A stretch of 64,000 nt of DNA, taken from contig NZ_LN811361.1 in NCBI RefSeq assembly GCF_001006805.1, positions 105,871-169,870 on the forward strand. The letters are read 5' to 3'. Made by a program: the position numbers and the translations under genes. This DNA is from Microvirga massiliensis (GTDB taxonomy: Bacteria > Pseudomonadota > Alphaproteobacteria > Rhizobiales > Beijerinckiaceae). Below, in pieces: positions 17,659 to 26,666 of this stretch. Within the stretch, counting starts at the first letter, position 1, and each line of letters opens with the position of its first letter. Below the pieces are notes generated by a model, which saw only the letters and a list, made by a program, of their open reading frames with translations, did not search any database and had not been told where the DNA came from.

Positions 17659-18882
17659 TCAAGGATACTCTCGGCCTCCTACGTGAGTCTCCTCCCCTCT
17701 ATAGTACTGCAGGAGAGTTTTGGATCGACGCACTTGGCGCAGCAACTTGCGAGGTGCCGAGGTCGCCTTGCTGAGTCGATGATAGACGAGCGGTGGCATG
17801 CGGGCGAGCCATGGCGAGCGGCGGCTCTGCATCAACGCGAAGAAATGCGCGGCTTCGAAACCGATATAACGGTCGACATTCTCGAACCACCGAGCACTGA
17901 AATACGCCTCTCTCTGCGGGAGCGACAAGGCGTGCCGTCGATCTCTTTGATATGCCTCGAGCCCTATTGCGACGTCGGCCGAGTTTCGCAGGTGAGAGGC
18001 CAGAGCCATGGCGTCCTGCATCGCTAGACGCGTGCCCGATCCGATAGAGAAATGTGTCGTGTGTGCGGCATCTCCGACGAGCACGACGTTATGCGCATAC
18101 CAGGTCTGGTTTCTGACTGTCCGAAAGTTGAGCCAGGGTAGGCTAGACGCCTCGGAGCTTCGACTGATCAATCGGCCGCCGCTCAGCTGTTGGGTGAAGA
18201 TTTTCTCCAGCAGGGAAAGACTATCCTGCATGCCTAATGTGTCGAAGCCGAGACCAGACCACGTTTCCGGCGAACACTCGACGATAAAGGTGCTCGTCTC
18301 TCCATCGCAGCCATAGGCATGAAACCAGATCCACCCAGCCTTGGTCTTTGCGAAGCCGAAGTTGAACGAATCGAAAACCTTTGTCGCTCCGAGCCACACG
18401 TATTTGTTGCGTCCGATCGAGATTGTCGTCTTGTACCGATCTGCATGGAGTCGCCGCAATCGGCTGCCGGCCCCATCCGCCGCGACGATCAAATCCACGT
18501 CGTGCAACTCTCTAGAATCCACAATCTCGCGCTCGAACTGAACCTTCACTCCGAGTTCCACCGCCCGTGCGACGAGAATGTTCAGGAGACTATGGCGGCG
18601 GATGCTGAAGCCGGTTGATCGGACGCGAACCTTCGGCTGGCCCGCGATATCGAGCAACTGATCGACCCAGCGGTATGATTGATCGACAATCGCCGCGGCA
18701 GTCTCAGGATCATTCTCGTGCAGTTCCCTGACGAGATCATCCCAAAATACGACACCCCACCCGTCGGCTACGCCCGAGCGGTTCTGCTCGAAGATCGTGA
18801 CCTCATTTTGCGGATCGTTGCGCTTCAGCAAAATGGCAAGGTACAGGCTGGCCGGTCCTGCCCCAACACATGCAACCTTCAC
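17659..18882 (-). CDS. FAD-dependent aromatic monooxygenase (VioD / salicylyl-CoA hydroxylase-like)
   Basis: A 407-residue group A flavin monooxygenase. The dinucleotide fold is MKVACVGAGPASLYLAILLK (GxGxxS). DLIVAADGAGSRLR is the DG motif. NVVLVGDAAHTTHFSIGSGT is the GD motif with the pyrophosphate site. GRNKYVWLGATKVFDSFNF and STFIVECSPETW closely resemble the violacein enzyme VioD and the hydroxylase half of salicylyl-CoA 5-hydroxylases. It likely hydroxylates an aromatic ring using NAD(P)H and oxygen. The C-terminal 60 residues (PWLARMPPLVYHRLSKATS) are also family-like. It starts with GTG in a 4-base overlap (GTGA) with the upstream acyltransferase gene, so the two are translationally coupled. 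Confidence 0.8.
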   Translation of the reverse strand: MKVACVGAGPASLYLAILLKRNDPQNEVTIFEQNRSGVADGWGVVFWDDLVRELHENDPETAAAIVDQSYRWVDQLLDIAGQPKVRVRSTGFSIRRHSLLNILVARAVELGVKVQFEREIVDSRELHDVDLIVAADGAGSRLRRLHADRYKTTISIGRNKYVWLGATKVFDSFNFGFAKTKAGWIWFHAYGCDGETSTFIVECSPETWSGLGFDTLGMQDSLSLLEKIFTQQLSGGRLISRSSEASSLPWLNFRTVRNQTWYAHNVVLVGDAAHTTHFSIGSGTRLAMQDAMALASHLRNSADVAIGLEAYQRDRRHALSLPQREAYFSARWFENVDRYIGFEAAHFFALMQSRRSPWLARMPPLVYHRLSKATSAPRKLLRQVRRSKTLLQYYRGEETHVGGREYP

Positions 18883-20144
18883 GAAGCATCTCCTGCTGAC
18901 GTCTTATTCACAGCAACCCTGGACCAGCCATCCACTCGAGCCCTCTCGAGGCAAGCAAAGGATTTCAGACAAGTCTTCCAGAGATTTGCCGTTGCTCGAT
19001 CGAAGCTACCCTTCAGGACTCGTGTGAGCTCTCGTCCTTCCAGCAGGATGCGCCCACCAAGCCCGGATGCGACAAAGACGTGAAATCCTGCAGCAGCAGC
19101 CTCATCGGTAAACCGGGATTTGAATTCGCTACCGAATACTCCGAGTTCGACGATTTCGCACGAATTCTCGAACGCCCAGCGAATGGTCTCGACGGCCAGC
19201 ACTCTCCCAGGCCCGAATTCTTTCCAGGCATCATCCCAGGCGATCATTTCGCAATCGAGGCGCCCTCCTGTGCAGAATCCGAACTGAGCCGCGACTCGCT
19301 GATCGTTCACCAGCAGTTCAATAAGAACAAGTTCTCCCGCATCGAGTCTCATGCGGCAGTGAGCCAAATAGAACTCTCTCTTTGAGGCGAGGGTTGCAGT
19401 TTCTTTCCCGCTGCAAGCGAGCCAAGCGAGTTTCCGGTCGATTATCCAATTCAGAGATTCGGACAAGCGGCGGCTCTCGTCCACAACGACCCGCTGCAGA
19501 TGCCCCTCCTTTTCGAGCCTCTTGATAGATCTCCTGTGATCCTGTCGGAAGCCTGATGAACGCGACCGAAGATAATCGTCCCAATTCGTCCACTCACGGC
19601 AATTCACATAAGGCACAGATATCAGATCCCATCGAGCCGCTCGGGCTTTCTCCACATGCCGCCACAGATGAGCCGTTGTACGAATGGCGGGAAACCGGAG
19701 GATGTCGAACTGCGAAGCCGCAAGTTCCCATGCGTCTGCGACCCATGCCTCATGTCCTACCTCTGGGCTTACCAGCATGTCACAGTATTCGTAGAATTCT
19801 GGCCCCAGGCCCCGCGCTATTCGCATTGGGCCGAGCGCCTGGACTGAGAGCGGCAAAATCAGAACGACCCTCTCACGAACTCGTCCGACGATGATGAAGA
19901 GCTTGCGCCCCTCCGGCCGGCAGACCGTCTCCCACGCTGCCAGTGCTCTTGCAAAGCTCTGTTCCGAGAGCTTGCTCTTCTGCTGCAGGACTATCGAGTT
20001 CCAGCCGACCTCGAGTGCGTGAAGGTCTTTCTCCCTCTCCACAACATCGAACGACAGTGACCCAGTCGCTGAGCCAAGGATCGGGAGGACATTCTCGCTC
20101 GGAGAGCACCGCTCTCGGAAGCTATTCTCGGCTATTGCTGGCAT
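18879..20144 (-). CDS. FemAB/CelD-type GNAT acyltransferase (second of two)
   Basis: A 421-residue double-GNAT-like protein (Acetyltransf_6 group). The N-terminal half includes LGPEFYEYCDMLVSPEVG. The centre has SSGFRQDHRRSIKRLEKEG, the basic helix seen in FemAB/CelD proteins. The C-terminal GNAT half includes VLIELLVNDQRVAAQFGFCT and WKEFGPGRVLAVETIRWAFE, where GPGRVL sits where acyl-CoA or aminoacyl-tRNA is bound. Family members acylate exopolysaccharide, peptidoglycan precursors or small molecules. Its 5' end overlaps the previous gene by 23 bases and its 3' end overlaps the hydroxylase by 4. The substrate is unknown. Confidence 0.75.
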   Translation of the reverse strand: MPAIAENSFRERCSPSENVLPILGSATGSLSFDVVEREKDLHALEVGWNSIVLQQKSKLSEQSFARALAAWETVCRPEGRKLFIIVGRVRERVVLILPLSVQALGPMRIARGLGPEFYEYCDMLVSPEVGHEAWVADAWELAASQFDILRFPAIRTTAHLWRHVEKARAARWDLISVPYVNCREWTNWDDYLRSRSSGFRQDHRRSIKRLEKEGHLQRVVVDESRRLSESLNWIIDRKLAWLACSGKETATLASKREFYLAHCRMRLDAGELVLIELLVNDQRVAAQFGFCTGGRLDCEMIAWDDAWKEFGPGRVLAVETIRWAFENSCEIVELGVFGSEFKSRFTDEAAAAGFHVFVASGLGGRILLEGRELTRVLKGSFDRATANLWKTCLKSFACLERARVDGWSRVAVNKTSAGDAS

Positions 20145-21351
20145 CGTTGCTGTGCGAGAGACAATCCAATATTGCGTCCTGAGGACGGGTTGCTGGAAAC
20201 TGATAGGTAAGAGAGATGAGACTCGTAGGGTATTCAGTCACGCGGAGTGCCCTGCGAGATCGCAACAGGCCTCCGCCTCGCTCCTCTGTATGTGTCGCGT
20301 AGTCGACATATCCCATGACGAATTTCCCCGAAGCGGGATCGCGCTCGTAGGCTCTGCGTAACATCGCGAGTTGTAGGTACCAGGCTGCACCTGAATTTTC
20401 CTGCCTTGAGGCGCCATCGAGGAAATAAGTGTTACTTCCGAACTCGACTTCAATGAGAGCTGCCAACGATCGACCTCCCGCTGAAACAACGGCGGTGATT
20501 GTCGACTCGGGACATCGAATGACCATGCCGAGATAGCTTATTGCGGATCTCCATCCATTGAACGGAAGGAATTTTCTCCGGCACATGGCTGAACGAAGAC
20601 GCAGGAGCGCTAGACACGGCAGCAGGCCCCTTCTGCCTTGTCGCACCTCGAGTGATAGATCTGGAAGGTCAGCTGCTGCTCTCCGGGCGTTCCTTCTGCA
20701 GTTGAGGCTAACGCTTTTTAGATAACTCTCCCACGTGGGCCACTGCCCGAAGTCGACTGCGTGAACGAACAAGGGTTGGATGCGCTCGACAACAACGCCC
20801 TTGATCCTAGCGAAGTCCTGTTCCCGCGGTGGCTCTAAGCTCCATCGCCAGCCATACTCGTAATGCCCTGGCCCAAGTTCCTGCAGTAGAGCCGACATAG
20901 CTTGACGCCAGTGGATAGAGTCATCCTTCAGGAGTTGAAGCCGGTCGAGGAACAGCCGCTTATGTAGACCCACTGCGACTGCGCACTGACCAATTTTTCG
21001 TCGGGTGCCGCCTTTGTCGACATAGATTTCGAACAGGTTTAGATCGTAATCGCGCCAGTGCTTTATTGCCCAAGCCCTGAGCTGCCGGTGGGCCGACAGA
21101 TAGGATGCTCCACTAATCTGTGCGAATGCATCCCATTGCCGGGGATCAACCTCGTTGTTGAGCAAGCATGTAACTCTGAAACCTTCTGTTGTGAGACGTA
21201 CGACGGCTTCAGCTGCTTGAGCGGGTTCCGGACCACCACCGTCAATCAAGATCGTATTGGCTGGGGAGCGGAATTGTACAGGGATGCGCGAATCCTGGCC
21301 CAAACCTCGGCGAGGAACAGCGGCAGAAATTGACGGACTCCCATTCAGCAT
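20122..21351 (-). CDS. FemAB/CelD-like acyltransferase (first of two)
   Basis: A 409-residue protein with the same general layout as its downstream neighbour but low identity. Landmarks are ELGPGHYEYGWRWSLEPP, the basic helix SLNCRRNARRAAADLPDLSL, and SLAALIEVEFGSNTYFLDGA followed by WYLQLAMLRRAYERDP, which corresponds to the second GNAT half. The FxxA/GPG acyl-CoA loop is poorly conserved, so it may be divergent or work as a heterodimer with the next gene. The ATG at 21351 has no strong ribosome site. It is first in a three-gene operon with the hydroxylase. Sampled 60-base lines in this operon are 47-55% GC, against 67% in a sampled line of the neighbouring amidase, suggesting transfer. Confidence 0.65.
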   Translation of the reverse strand: MLNGSPSISAAVPRRGLGQDSRIPVQFRSPANTILIDGGGPEPAQAAEAVVRLTTEGFRVTCLLNNEVDPRQWDAFAQISGASYLSAHRQLRAWAIKHWRDYDLNLFEIYVDKGGTRRKIGQCAVAVGLHKRLFLDRLQLLKDDSIHWRQAMSALLQELGPGHYEYGWRWSLEPPREQDFARIKGVVVERIQPLFVHAVDFGQWPTWESYLKSVSLNCRRNARRAAADLPDLSLEVRQGRRGLLPCLALLRLRSAMCRRKFLPFNGWRSAISYLGMVIRCPESTITAVVSAGGRSLAALIEVEFGSNTYFLDGASRQENSGAAWYLQLAMLRRAYERDPASGKFVMGYVDYATHTEERGGGLLRSRRALRVTEYPTSLISLTYQFPATRPQDAILDCLSHSNDASNSRE

Positions 21352-21383
21352 CCGGGATCACTCATACAGCGTCAACATCTCGT

Positions 21384-21413
21384 CTGACATGGGTCAGCTT
21401 GACATTATGTCAA
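21384..21413. promoter_or_regulatory. Two adjacent inverted repeats in a divergent promoter region
   Basis: CTGACATGGGTCAG (21384-21397) and TTGACATTATGTCAA (21399-21413) lie one base apart. Both contain TGACAT as left half-site, and the second is a perfect 6-base inverted repeat around TTA. They lie between the divergent acyltransferase operon (start 21351) and the amidase (start 21558). This suggests tandem operators for one regulator. No regulator gene is adjacent. Confidence 0.4.
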
Positions 21414-21557
21414 ACGCCCGTCCCTACCTTTTTTGCGGTACTACGAGGCGGCACACGACATGGATGGGAAGAGCGACTGTCGGGAACGGCAGGGGGTTAG
21501 TAAATACGCTCGGCATCCTGTTTTTGTTATCTGTCGGCGACCAACAGAGGGCGAGCG

Positions 21558-23066
21558 ATGAGCCTTGCCGAGGACTATTCGACGCTCGACGCCACGGCTC
21601 TCGCCGATCTGGTGCGCACTCGGGCAGTCACGCCTGCCGAACTGGTCGAAGTCGCCATTGCCCGGCTGGAGCGCCTCGAACCGGAACTCGCCGGGATGGC
21701 CGAGTGGACGCTCGACCAGGCGCGGGCGGCCGCACGGGAGCCGATTCCGGATGGGCCTTTTGCAGGCGTGCCGTTCCTGCTCAAGGACAACATGCATTTT
21801 GCGGTCGGCATCCCGTATCACAACGGCAGCCGCATCTGGCGCGGCTGGGTGCCGCCGCAGGACAGCGAGATGGTCCGCCGCCTCAAGACCGCGGGCCTGA
21901 TCATCCTCGGGACCACGAAGGTGCCCGAGCTGGCGCTGATGCCAGTGACCGAGCCCCGGCATTTCGGCCGGGCGAATAACCCCTGGGCTCTCGATCGCAC
22001 CACTGGCGGCTCCCCGGGCGGATCATCCGCGCACGTAGCAGCTCGATCCGTGCCGATGGCGCATGCCACGGACGGGGGTGGATCGATCCGCATCCCGGCG
22101 TCCTGTTGCGGCCTTTTCGGGCTGAAGCCCACCCGGGGGCGGACTCCCGACGGCCCCTTTCTGGGTGAGAGCTGGCACGGCGCCTCGATCGGCCATGCCG
22201 TTACCCGCAGTGTCCGCGACAGCGCTCGCCTGCTCGATGCCATTGCGGGACCGGACCTAGGAGCTCCTTACGGGATTGCCCCGCCCGAGCGGCCTTTCGC
22301 CGAGGCGGCCATCACACCGCCCGGCCGGCTCCGGATCGCATTCAGTGCGGTGGCTCCGAACGGCGCAGCGGTGAGTCCGGAGTGCGCAACCGCCGTGGAG
22401 AATGCAGCGCGATTCTGTGCGGAACTTGGCCATCATGTCGAGGAGTCTGCGCCGCATATACCGGAGGGATATTTCAACTGGTTTCTGATCGCGTTCCTGG
22501 CCGCGGTAGGCCAGGAATTCGCCTTTGCGGAAGAGATCACCGGCGTGAGGGCCCGACGCGCCGATGTCGAGGAAAGCACGTGGCTCTGCCGTGAGCTGGG
22601 GCGGGCCTTCTCGGCTGCGGAACTCTCGGTTGCCCTCGAGCGGCTGCACCGGGCAAGCCGCCAGATCGCCGTCTTCTTCGAGACCTGCGACCTCTTGCTG
22701 ACGCCGACGCTGGCTGCGCCACCAGTGCGACACGGTGAGCTACATCCGCAGGGACTCGAGGCAGCGCTGCAGGCGCTTGTGGCCCGCCTCGGGATCGGTC
22801 GCTACTTGCGCTACGGCCCGCTCCTGCGGCAGGCAGCCGACCGCGCCTTCCGATTCATCCCGTTCACGCCGATCTGGAACATCACGGGTCAGCCGGCGGC
22901 CAGCCTGCCCTTGCACTGGACTTCTGATGGTCTGCCAGTCGGCGTGCAGGCAGTGGCCCGGTTCGGAGATGAAACGACATTGCTGTCGTTCGCGGCGCAG
23001 ATCGAGCAGGCGCGCCCTTGGGCGCAACGCATGCCGCCCGTCGCGACGGAGCCTCATTGCAACTGA
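21558..23066 (+). CDS. Amidase-signature family hydrolase
   Basis: A 502-residue amidase. The Ser-cisSer-Lys triad is visible: Lys in GVPFLLKDNMHF, cis-Ser in TTGGSPGGSSAHVAA, and the nucleophile in ATDGGGSIRIPASCCGLFG. The C-terminal PASLPLHWTSDGLPVGVQ matches the family. There is no signal peptide, so it is cytoplasmic. Family members cleave carboxamides (6-aminohexanoate oligomers, nicotinamide, aryl amides); the substrate cannot be assigned. The start has GAGGGCGAGCG upstream. It is divergent from the flavin hydroxylase operon and may share its control region. Confidence 0.9.
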   Translation: MSLAEDYSTLDATALADLVRTRAVTPAELVEVAIARLERLEPELAGMAEWTLDQARAAAREPIPDGPFAGVPFLLKDNMHFAVGIPYHNGSRIWRGWVPPQDSEMVRRLKTAGLIILGTTKVPELALMPVTEPRHFGRANNPWALDRTTGGSPGGSSAHVAARSVPMAHATDGGGSIRIPASCCGLFGLKPTRGRTPDGPFLGESWHGASIGHAVTRSVRDSARLLDAIAGPDLGAPYGIAPPERPFAEAAITPPGRLRIAFSAVAPNGAAVSPECATAVENAARFCAELGHHVEESAPHIPEGYFNWFLIAFLAAVGQEFAFAEEITGVRARRADVEESTWLCRELGRAFSAAELSVALERLHRASRQIAVFFETCDLLLTPTLAAPPVRHGELHPQGLEAALQALVARLGIGRYLRYGPLLRQAADRAFRFIPFTPIWNITGQPAASLPLHWTSDGLPVGVQAVARFGDETTLLSFAAQIEQARPWAQRMPPVATEPHCN

Positions 23067-23174
23067 CTGCTGGGATGAGGCTCAGGCGCGAAGCCGCGTT
23101 ATGCCCCTTCGCGCCTCTGGTTGTCATTGCGTGCTGCGGTCATCGAGCCTGACACGGATCCACTTCTGCCTCAT

Positions 23175-23254
23175 CGTCATTGCGAGCGGAGCGAATCAAT
23201 CCAGCAGCGCACCCATCAAGGGGTAGATTGCTTCGCCTGTGGCTCGCAAGGACG
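23175..23254 (+). repeat. 80-base REP-like repeat, copy 1
   Basis: The unit begins CGTCATTGCGAGCGG and ends GGCTCGCAAGGACG, with imperfectly palindromic ends. An 80-base copy in the opposite orientation lies at 50890-50969. I count 68 of 80 identical positions. It belongs to the widely dispersed 'CGTCATTGCGAGC' class of alphaproteobacterial intergenic repeats. Here it sits between converging amidase and deaminase genes. Confidence 0.8.
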
Positions 23255-23350
23255 AAGAGGGCGTATAGAGAGCGTACAGAAAAACTCACGCGCGATCAAA
23301 GCGCTGCGAGTTCTGGTCACCCATACCGTCATATCTCTTTGAGAGAGTGC

Positions 23351-24646
23351 CTACTGCACCGCACGAGGCGCATAATTAGCAGCATCGACCGCACCGGGCC
23401 GCTCCGGGAGCGACAGCGCGGTGCGGCGGGCAGGTGTCTCGGCGATGATCTGGCCGCGGCGGACGACGAATAGGCGCGTCGCCTTCAACCGGATCGCCTC
23501 GATGGGATCTTCGGCCTGGAGCACGACGAGATCGGCATGGCAGCCGGGCTCCAGGCCGTATCCTTCAAGGCCCATGGCCCGCGCGGGATTGGCCGTGACG
23601 GCGTCGAAGCAGAAGCGCATTGCCTCGCGGCTGGTGAGCTGGCCGACATGCAATCCCATATGCGCGACTTCGAGCATGTCGGCGTTGCCGAGCGAGTACC
23701 AGGGATCCATGACGCAGTCCTGGCCAAAGGCGACGTTGACCCCGTGGCTGCGCATCTCGGCCACGCGCGTGAGGCCGCGCCGTTTCGGATAGGTGTCGTG
23801 TCGTCCCTGAATGACGATGTTGATGACGGGATTCGCAACGGCATGGACGCCTGCCTCCGCGATCAATGGCAGAAGCTTTGAGACATAGTGATTGTCCATG
23901 GAATGCATGGAGGTGAGATGCGAGCCCACCACCCTGCCCTGCAGGCCGAGGCGATGCGTCTCATAGGCCAGCGTCTCGATATGGCGCGAGAGCGGATCGT
24001 CGGTTTCGTCGCAATGCATGTCGACACGCAGGCCTCGCTCCGCCGCGATCTCGCACAGCGCCCGCACCGAGGCGGCACCGTCCTGCATGGTCCGCTCGAA
24101 ATGCGGAATGCCGCCGACGACGTCGACGCCCATGTCCAGCGCGCGCTTCAGATTCTCGGCCGCGCTGGGCGAGCGATAATAGCCGTCCTGCGGAAATGCG
24201 ACGAGTTGGAGATCGAGATAAGGTTTCATCCTCTCGCGCACGTCCAGCAGCGCCTCGACGCCGGTCAGGCGGTCGTCACAGACATCGACATGGGTGCGGA
24301 TGGCAAGCAGCCCCTGTGCGACGGCGAGATCGCAGTATCGCAGCGCCCGCTCGACGACGGCCTCGACGATCAGGAGCGGCTTCAGCTCTCCCCACAAAGC
24401 GATGCCCTCGAGGAGCGTGCCGGACTCATTGAGGCGCGGAATGCCGAGGGACAGGGTCGCATCCATGTGGAAATGGGTGTCGACGAAGGGCGGCGAGACG
24501 AGCCGGTTCCTGGCCTCGATCTCGCGTACGGCTTCGGCCTCGATCGCAGGGCGCACCTCTACGATGCGCCCGTCTTTGACAGCGATGTCCTGGTTCGTGC
24601 GCCCATCGGGCAGGTTGGCGTAACGGATGAGAAGATCGAGCGGCAT
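23351..24646 (-). CDS. Cytosine-deaminase-like amidohydrolase
   Basis: A 431-residue metal-dependent amidohydrolase. Metal ligands are visible as DTHFHMD (His58, His60), the third-strand region HCDETDDPLSRH, SHLTSMHSM, and FGQDCVMDPWYSLGNADM (the Asp on the last strand). The FGQDC..DPW pattern and RIVEVRPAIEAEA N-terminal barrel match CodA and related N-isopropylammelide/creatinine deaminases. It should deaminate cytosine or a similar amino-heterocycle. It is the last gene of a nucleoside-type ABC importer operon, separated by 9 bases, so it probably processes the imported base. Confidence 0.8.
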   Translation of the reverse strand: MPLDLLIRYANLPDGRTNQDIAVKDGRIVEVRPAIEAEAVREIEARNRLVSPPFVDTHFHMDATLSLGIPRLNESGTLLEGIALWGELKPLLIVEAVVERALRYCDLAVAQGLLAIRTHVDVCDDRLTGVEALLDVRERMKPYLDLQLVAFPQDGYYRSPSAAENLKRALDMGVDVVGGIPHFERTMQDGAASVRALCEIAAERGLRVDMHCDETDDPLSRHIETLAYETHRLGLQGRVVGSHLTSMHSMDNHYVSKLLPLIAEAGVHAVANPVINIVIQGRHDTYPKRRGLTRVAEMRSHGVNVAFGQDCVMDPWYSLGNADMLEVAHMGLHVGQLTSREAMRFCFDAVTANPARAMGLEGYGLEPGCHADLVVLQAEDPIEAIRLKATRLFVVRRGQIIAETPARRTALSLPERPGAVDAANYAPRAVQ

Positions 24647-24655
24647 GAATGGCCT

Positions 24656-25600
24656 TCAGCGTTGTCCCTTCACGTATGGGATCATGAGGGCGTTGGGGTA
24701 GGCCGCCCGCCGCGACATCACCACGAGCGCGGCGATCGAGAGCGCATAGGGCAGCATGAGGAACGCCTGATAGGGCACGACGGCGCCGGCGATCTGCTGC
24801 AGGCGCACCTGGAAGGCATCGAAGGCGCCAAAGAGCAAGGCACCAAGAAGCGCCTTCCAGGGATTCCATGACGCGAAGACGACCAGCGCGATACAGATCC
24901 AGCCGCGCCCCGCCACCATCTCGAAGAAGAAGGCGTTGAAGGCCGACAGCGTCAGGAAGGCGCCGCCGATCGCCATCAGTGCGGAGCCCGCCATCACCGC
25001 GCCGATGCGCAGAGTATAGACGTCGAGTCCCTGCGCCTCCGCCGCGGCCGGGTTTTCGCCGACAGCCCGGATCGTAAGGCCAAGCGGCGTGCGGGCGAGG
25101 ACATAGGCCACTACGACGATCAAGGCGATTGCAAGATAGGTCAGCGGCGTCTGCTGGAAGATCGCGGGGCCGATCAAAGGCAGGTCCGACAATCCAGGCA
25201 CGTTCATCGGCGCGAAGGGCTCGATCCGCGGCGGCGTCGAGACGTCGGGAAGGACGATTCGATAGGTGAAATAGGACGCGCTCGTCGCCAGCAACGTGAT
25301 ACCGAGGCCGGTGACGTGCTGCGACAGCCCGAGCGGAACGGTGAAAAGGGCATGGAGCAGGCCGAACGCTGCCCCGACCAGCGCCGCGACGAGAACGCCG
25401 GTCCACAGATCCGCGCCGAAATAGACGGCCATCCAGCCGCTCATGGCGCCGGCCGTGAAGATACCCTCGATGCCAAGATTGAGCACGCCTGCGCGCTCGC
25501 AGACGAGCTCTCCGAGCGTGCCGAGAATGTAGGGCGTCGCGATGCGCAGAGCCGCGGCCCAGAAGGTCGCCGTCGTCAGGATTTCGAGCGCCTCAAGCAT
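24656..25600 (-). CDS. ABC transporter permease, nucleoside (BMP) type
   Basis: A 314-residue permease (BPD_transp_2 family), about nine hydrophobic segments. GELVCERAGVLNLGIEGIFT is the hallmark of YufQ/NupQ-like permeases, and NPAAAEAQGLDVYTLR is the cytoplasmic coupling loop. The start at 25600 matches the family N-terminus; open frame upstream is not coding. It overlaps the previous permease by 8 bases. It forms the membrane channel with the preceding permease. Confidence 0.9.
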   Translation of the reverse strand: MLEALEILTTATFWAAALRIATPYILGTLGELVCERAGVLNLGIEGIFTAGAMSGWMAVYFGADLWTGVLVAALVGAAFGLLHALFTVPLGLSQHVTGLGITLLATSASYFTYRIVLPDVSTPPRIEPFAPMNVPGLSDLPLIGPAIFQQTPLTYLAIALIVVVAYVLARTPLGLTIRAVGENPAAAEAQGLDVYTLRIGAVMAGSALMAIGGAFLTLSAFNAFFFEMVAGRGWICIALVVFASWNPWKALLGALLFGAFDAFQVRLQQIAGAVVPYQAFLMLPYALSIAALVVMSRRAAYPNALMIPYVKGQR

Positions 25601-26666
25601 GTCCGGCGCTCCGGGCGGCGAAGCGAATGCGGTAGCGCACGAACAGGCCGCCGAGCAGAACGGCGAGCAGGGCCATCGCGACAATCAGGTTGGCGATGTA
25701 GCTTGAAACTGCGATCGCGCGACTCATCGAGTCGGCGCCGACGAAAACCGCTGCGACGAAGAACGCCGCTGCGATGACCCCGATCGGGTTCAGGGATGCC
25801 AGCATCGCGACCACGATGCCGGCATAGCCGTAGCCGGGCGACAGGTCCTGGGTGAGATAGCCCTTGAGGCCGGCGACCTCACCTACACCGGCAAGCCCTG
25901 CGAGAGCTCCCGACAAGAGCCCGACCCTGACCAGTGTTCCAGTGACCGACATGCCCGCAAAACGGGCCGCCGACGAATTGGCGCCGACAGCGCGAATCTC
26001 GAAGCCCCAGATCGTGCGCGTCATGAGAACCTGGACGAGCACGACGGCCGCGAGCGCGATGAGCAATCCGGCATGCACGCGGGCGCGCGGCAGGAGCGGC
26101 GGCAGTGCAGCCTCGGGGACAATCGGCTCCGATTGCGGCCAGCCGAGCCCCAGCGGGTCCTTCATGGGCCCCTCGAGCATCATCGAGACGAAGAGCAGGA
26201 CGATGAAGTTGAGGAGGAGCGTCGTGACGACTTCGTCGACGCCGAAACGCACTTTGAGCCATGTCGGGCCGAGCATCAGTAGCGCGCCGGCCACCATTCC
26301 GGCGATCACGACGAGCGGGATGAGCACGAAGGGCGGGGCCGAGACTGCACCGGAGCCCAGCGCCACGGCTGCCAGAGCGCCGGCATAGAGTTGCCCTTCC
26401 GCCCCGATGTTGTAGAGCCGCGCACGGAACGCGACACAGACCGCGAGGCCGGTCAGGATCAGCGGCGTACAGCGGGCGAGCGTCTCGGTGAGTGCGAAGC
26501 GTGAGCCGAGCGCTCCCTCGAAGAGAAGCCCGTAGGCACGTCCGAGCGGTGCGCCCGAAAAGGCGAGTGGGATCGCGGCGAGCGCCAGCGCCAGCGCTCC
26601 TGCGAGAACAGGAGCACCGATACGGAGTGTGAGAGAGGCATCGCCACGCAGCTCGAGCCGGATCAT
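25593..26666 (-). CDS. ABC transporter permease, nucleoside (BMP) type
   Basis: A 357-residue permease (YufP/NupP-like). Landmarks are ARLYNIGAEGQLYAGALAAV, FGVDEVVTTLLLNFIVLL, and GANSSAARFAGMSVTGTLVR as coupling loop. The start at 26666 overlaps the ATPase stop by 4 bases (ATGA), and its end overlaps the next permease by 8 bases, so the operon is tightly coupled. Confidence 0.9.
   Translation of the reverse strand: MIRLELRGDASLTLRIGAPVLAGALALALAAIPLAFSGAPLGRAYGLLFEGALGSRFALTETLARCTPLILTGLAVCVAFRARLYNIGAEGQLYAGALAAVALGSGAVSAPPFVLIPLVVIAGMVAGALLMLGPTWLKVRFGVDEVVTTLLLNFIVLLFVSMMLEGPMKDPLGLGWPQSEPIVPEAALPPLLPRARVHAGLLIALAAVVLVQVLMTRTIWGFEIRAVGANSSAARFAGMSVTGTLVRVGLLSGALAGLAGVGEVAGLKGYLTQDLSPGYGYAGIVVAMLASLNPIGVIAAAFFVAAVFVGADSMSRAIAVSSYIANLIVAMALLAVLLGGLFVRYRIRFAARSAGHA

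Noticed and set aside
23121..23342. A small gene with the peptide CERSESIQQRTHQGVDCFA
   Set aside because: This is translation of the 80-base REP-like repeat; such peptides appear as spurious genes in many genomes.
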